This document shows positions 61,347 to 64,000 of a DNA stretch of 64,000 nucleotides, piece by piece (position 1 is the first letter of the stretch; the number at the start of each line of letters is the position of its first letter). The translations under genes were made by a program, and so were the position numbers. The notes under the pieces were generated by a model that saw only the letters and a program-made list of their open reading frames with translations, did not search any database and was not told the origin of the DNA. This stretch comes from JAXLRU01 sp046330935. GTDB lineage: Bacteria > Actinomycetota > Actinomycetes > Actinomycetales > Kineosporiaceae. The stretch is from contig JAXLRU010000004.1 of NCBI GenBank assembly GCA_046330935.1, positions 372,001-436,000 of the forward strand. The letters run 5' to 3'.

Positions 61347-61759
61347 GCGCCCTCCTCTCGCTCATCGCCGGTCGCCGGTCGCTGGCAAGGCACATAGAGG
61401 TGCGGCAGGCTGTCGCGCGGCACACGCCGTGATCTCGCGGTGCCGATGGGGCCGGGCAGTCACGGAGCTGGTGACGAGCCACTTCCTCTCCTGTCCACCT
61501 CGCGAGCGCCAGAGGACCTCGCTGGTCGCGCAAGCGGGCATGCGCCTGTGGCGGTCCGGTCTCACGCCGGAACGTGGCCGAGTCGTGACGTCCGGGGGCT
61601 CACGAGCGAGGCCGACACCCGGCACCCCCGCGCTCCCCCGCCCGTAGCGGTACGCTGCGCGCACTCGACGATTCGAACATATGTTCGATAGACTGGGGAC
61701 CAACAACACCGTAGGAGGCGCTCGTGATCGGACCCCCCGCTCGCGGAAGACGCCGCCCC
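61347..61759. other. Non-coding stretch holding an orphan SOS promoter
   Basis: 413 bp between the broken small gene and vsr. Apart from the LexA-type box (61673-61688), a GATAGACT -10-like sequence and an AGGAGG with GTG start at 61724, nothing recognisable is present. The reading frame from 61724 shows no protein-like sequence and soon runs antisense to vsr. Confidence 0.6.
61673..61688 (+). promoter_or_regulatory. Perfect actinobacterial SOS (LexA) box
   Basis: TCGAACATATGTTCGA is fully palindromic and fits the actinobacterial/Bacillus-type LexA consensus (CGAAC-4-GTTCG). It overlaps a likely -10 (GATAGACT), with AGGAGG at 61713-61718 and a GTG start at 61724, but no gene follows. Boxes of this form often precede SOS genes and DUF222/HNH endonuclease genes. 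The downstream gene appears to have been replaced by the vsr-dcm locus. Confidence 0.85.
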
Positions 61760-62200
61760 TCAGCCTGCCACTCGGAGAGCGTCGACAGCGACTCGGATGC
61801 GGTCGGCCGCCAGTCGGGCCTCCTCGTGCTCCCAGACACGCAGAACGGTCCAGCCCTGCTCGACCAGGCGGGCGTCCGTGTCACGATCGCGGCGACGGTT
61901 AGCCTCCACCTTGGCGGCCCAGTACTCGGCGTTCGTCTTCGCCACGGTGTGGTGATCAGGGCAGCCGTGCCAGAAGCATCCATCGAGAAACACCGCCAGC
62001 TTGAGCCGGGGGAAGACCAGGTCCGCAGTCCTACGGACCGCGGCGATCGGTCGGCGAGAGACGTAGAACCGCAGACCCAGAGTGTGCACTGCTCGGCGAA
62101 GAGCGAGCTCCGGGGCCGTGTCGCGACCCTTGTTGGATCTCATGCTCCGCCGCACCCCAGGCGAGGACGCCCACGACTCCGCTTCGACCACGGCCCGCAC
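61760..62200 (-). CDS. vsr: Very short patch repair endonuclease (Vsr)
   Basis: 146 residues from a GTG at 62200 (VRAVVEAESWASSPGVRRSM); a GTG at 62239 would add 13 residues and reach the methyltransferase start. Vsr core: SWASSPGVRRSM, GRDTAPELALRRAVHTLGLR, RRTADLVFPRLKLAVFLDGC (catalytic Asp) and FWHGCPDHHTVAKTNAEYWA with zinc-site Cys and His, then GWTVLRVWEHE. It nicks T:G mismatches formed when 5-methylcytosine deaminates. It is divergent from the C5-methyltransferase whose methylation would create them. Confidence 0.93.
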   Translation of the reverse strand: MRAVVEAESWASSPGVRRSMRSNKGRDTAPELALRRAVHTLGLRFYVSRRPIAAVRRTADLVFPRLKLAVFLDGCFWHGCPDHHTVAKTNAEYWAAKVEANRRRDRDTDARLVEQGWTVLRVWEHEEARLAADRIRVAVDALRVAG

Positions 62201-62244
62201 GCTAGCGGCGCGCCGGCCACGAGCACGAGGACAGGACACTTAGC

Positions 62245-63423
62245 ATGACCTCCGTGACACGACCTCTGACCATGATCGACCTGTTCGCCGGGTGCGGGGG
62301 GATGACCGTCGGCTTCGTCAAGGAAGGCTTCACCTCGATGCTCGCCGTCGAGTGGGACCGCGCCGCTGCCGCTACGTATGCCGTGAACTTCGGCGAGGGC
62401 CACACGTTCTGGGGCGACATCGCCTCAGTGACTACCGACATGATCCCGCAGGTGGACGTCGTGATCGGCGGCCCGCCGTGTCAGGGGTTCTCGAACCTCG
62501 GAAACAAGAGCGCAACGGATCCTCGGAATCAATTGTGGCGCGAGTACCTCCGCGTCGTCGCGACAGCTCGACCGAAGGTATTCGTTCTAGAGAACGTGGA
62601 TCGTTTCTCCAAGAGCCCCGAGTTCCAGACGTTAATGGAAGAAGCTGATCACGGCGCCATACGTGAGTATGAGTTGACCTGGGGCGTACTCCTCGCCGCG
62701 GACTACGGCGTAGCGCAACGTCGGCCGCGGACCATCGTCATCGGTTCGCGTATCGGTCGCATCGAACCCCCCTCTCCCACGCACTCAAAGACGGGTCGTG
62801 ACGGGCGATTGCCGTGGGAGACGGTGCGTAGCCGCATCGCAGGCTTGCCGCTGACCCCGTCGACGACCGATCTGCCCGAGAGCCGAGTCGAGGTCTTCGG
62901 TCAAATCATCCCCGGGCCGTTCAAGGGCTTGGACATTCACTTCGGTCGCAACCCCACGCCAAAGTCGCTTGAACGGTACGATCACGTCCCTCCTGGTGGC
63001 GGGCGTTTTGATGTCCCCTTTCACCTCCTTCCGCGATGCTGGCAAGAAAAGTCAGCAGGTACGACCGATGTCATGGGTCGCATGCGCTGGGATGCACCTT
63101 CGCTAACCATACGAACCGAGTTTTTCAAGCCCGAAAAGGGCCAGTATCTGCACCCACAGTGGGAGAAGGACGGTCGCCGAGTCAACCGCGTCATCACTCA
63201 TTACGAGGCTTCGCTCCTTCAGGACTTCCCGCCCGAATTTGTCTGGTGCGGCACAAAGACCCAGATCGCCAAGCAGATCGGAAACGCCGTCCCCCCAGGC
63301 CTCGCAGCCGCAATCGCACGACACATCCGCCCTCACCTCTTGCGGACTAATGGGTCCGGTTCGCCACTCGAGGACCACGAGCTAGGCAACGACAGGGTCC
63401 AGCTGACCCTGCCTTACCCCTGA
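62245..63423 (+). CDS. dcm: C5-cytosine DNA methyltransferase
   Basis: 392 residues from the ATG at 62245. All main C5 motifs are present: I (TMIDLFAGCGGMTVGF), IV (GGPPCQGFSNLG with catalytic Cys79), VI (FVLENVDRF), VIII (QRRPRTIVIGSR) and X (QIGNAVPPGLAAAIARHI). The target recognition part lies between about 200 and 320. Site preference cannot be read directly, but the convergent NgoMIV-family enzyme suggests GCCGGC. Base composition is lower in GC than most of the window, consistent with horizontal transfer. Confidence 0.95.
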   Translation: MTSVTRPLTMIDLFAGCGGMTVGFVKEGFTSMLAVEWDRAAAATYAVNFGEGHTFWGDIASVTTDMIPQVDVVIGGPPCQGFSNLGNKSATDPRNQLWREYLRVVATARPKVFVLENVDRFSKSPEFQTLMEEADHGAIREYELTWGVLLAADYGVAQRRPRTIVIGSRIGRIEPPSPTHSKTGRDGRLPWETVRSRIAGLPLTPSTTDLPESRVEVFGQIIPGPFKGLDIHFGRNPTPKSLERYDHVPPGGGRFDVPFHLLPRCWQEKSAGTTDVMGRMRWDAPSLTIRTEFFKPEKGQYLHPQWEKDGRRVNRVITHYEASLLQDFPPEFVWCGTKTQIAKQIGNAVPPGLAAAIARHIRPHLLRTNGSGSPLEDHELGNDRVQLTLPYP

Positions 63424-63497
63424 CTGGCCGCTGACCGCGACGGATGAGACCGGCCGAGGCCAATCTTAGTTCTTTCCGACCCTGCGCCACTAGCAGG

Positions 63498-63677
63498 TTA
63501 GAATCTTGGACGGAAACCGGTCAGCCGCGGTGTAAGACAGGGCCGAGATAGCGTCACATCAACCACGTGTCGGTCGACAACATAGACCATCACAGGCGAG
63601 TCGAGGCCGCGGCTCTGCTTGGCGTGACGTTCCACGCGGGCCGGAACTGAGTACCGCGAGCCACTAGGAGCCTCCAA
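63498..63677 (-). CDS. Possible small ORF downstream of the restriction enzyme
   Basis: An open frame of 59 codons from a TTG at 63677, overlapping the end of the restriction gene. It contains protein-like sequence (RYSVPARVERHAKQSRGLDS, VMVYVVDRHVVDVTLSRPCL, TPRLTGFRPRF) in a lower-GC stretch where long frames are less expected by chance. No family recognised. A remnant of a truncated gene is equally likely. Confidence 0.25.
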   Translation of the reverse strand: MEAPSGSRYSVPARVERHAKQSRGLDSPVMVYVVDRHVVDVTLSRPCLTPRLTGFRPRF

Positions 63678-64000
63678 TTACCTGGCACAGCTCCTCGTAG
63701 GGACGGAGCCGCCTTCCCGCAACCATTTCGGCCCACCTGCTCCGCTGCTCCCGCAAAGACTGCAACGTTGCGTGATGGTGGTCTTGGCGCTCCACCAGAT
63801 CGTCGAGCGCGGCGGCAATCGGCTCAAACAGGAGATGGTACACGGCGTCTATCTCTCCGGTCCCGCGCGCCAGAGAGATTAGGCGCCCCGGATGCGGTTC
63901 AGCCGTTACGACCACCAGATGAGGCGCTCTTCCGCGACGGTTCCTAACGAGTACCGCGAACTCCGTTCGAACATTCTGCGCACGATCGGATCGAAGTGTC
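63664..64000 (-). CDS. NgoMIV-family type II restriction endonuclease, partial
   Basis: The C-terminal 111 residues are in the window; the frame is open to the right edge. RAQNVRTEFAVLVRNRRGRA, PHLVVVTAEPHPGRLISLAR and GTGEIDAVYHLLFEPIAAAL match what I know of the NgoMIV restriction family (VVVTAEP-x-P-x-R, LA-x-GTG-x-ID-x-VYH). NgoMIV cuts GCCGGC as a tetramer. It converges on the C5-methyltransferase, forming a restriction-modification pair with vsr. The catalytic residues lie mostly outside the window. Confidence 0.75.
   Translation of the reverse strand, partial: TLRSDRAQNVRTEFAVLVRNRRGRAPHLVVVTAEPHPGRLISLARGTGEIDAVYHLLFEPIAAALDDLVERQDHHHATLQSLREQRSRWAEMVAGRRLRPYEELCQVIGGS

Noticed and set aside
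61724..62248. Plus-strand frame starting at the GTG behind the SOS box
   Set aside because: It has a good ribosome binding site but runs antisense through vsr with no protein-like sequence; better explained as a promoter that lost its gene.

Overview
The window is 64 kb of very GC-rich DNA from a high-GC Gram-positive bacterium (Actinomycetota). Supporting marks are a 68-residue BldC regulator, a DUF3073 protein, a DUF3073/leucine dehydrogenase/bldC neighbourhood, a Nei2-type glycosylase, an F420-dependent (DDN-type) oxidoreductase, and purF and purM genes close to a sterol-carrier-family protein. Chemoreceptor, PilZ and GGDEF/EAL genes together with DUF1501/DUF1800 genes suggest a motile soil or plant-associated lineage, perhaps Kineosporiales-like or Micrococcales-like. 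I do not assign a genus.

Layout. 0-1 kb: partial PAS-GAF sensor. 1.2-5.3 kb: a small membrane protein, a 92-bp tandem repeat and a nitrate/sulfonate-type ABC importer operon. 5.4-12.7 kb: a signalling block with an intact 7TM-PAS-PP2C (SpoIIE-type) phosphatase, a frameshifted paralogue directly upstream, and a GAF-PAS-PAS-GGDEF-EAL protein. 12.9-15.5 kb: flavin-nucleotide-binding protein, TetR divergent from an SDR, and a small metallopeptidase. 15.8-16.1 kb: tRNA-Glu, tRNA-Asp and tRNA-Phe. 16.2-19.1 kb: acyltransferase, then a minus-strand PAS / cytoplasmic MCP / PilZ set in which MCP and PilZ share one reading frame split by a single TAG. 19.3-28.6 kb: YciO/Sua5, a DUF559-type protein bracketed by related hairpins, Nei2, DDN-type protein, three tandem PH-like membrane paralogues, aldo/keto reductase, sirtuin, GNAT, and a DGPF/YCII plus ECF42-type sigma factor pair. 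28.6-40.5 kb: conserved actinobacterial core (bldC, amino-acid dehydrogenase, DUF3073, two-component system, purM, MFS exporter, purF, SCP-family protein). 40.6-57.5 kb: secreted and carbohydrate functions (serine hydrolase, DUF1501/DUF1800, LacI, polytopic membrane protein, MazEF, Tat-type catalase with ankyrin partner, glucodextranase-like GH15 enzyme, secreted propeller-like protein).

57.66-64 kb is a mobile, defence-rich region. A decayed ISL3 transposase is cut by an IS21 element whose istA has a one-base frameshift. An Imm35/YrhB-like protein, a broken small gene and an orphan SOS (LexA-type) promoter that has lost its gene follow. A lower-GC restriction-modification locus then runs off the window: vsr, a C5-cytosine methyltransferase, and a convergent NgoMIV-family restriction enzyme.

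How the genes work together. Cyclic-di-GMP is a recurring theme: the GGDEF-EAL protein could make or degrade it, and the PilZ domain attached in frame to the cytoplasmic chemoreceptor could read it. SpoIIE-type phosphatases usually feed partner-switching control of sigma factors. The right end reads as repeated insertion and truncation around a restriction-modification module. Functions are from reading protein motifs by eye; no database search was run.
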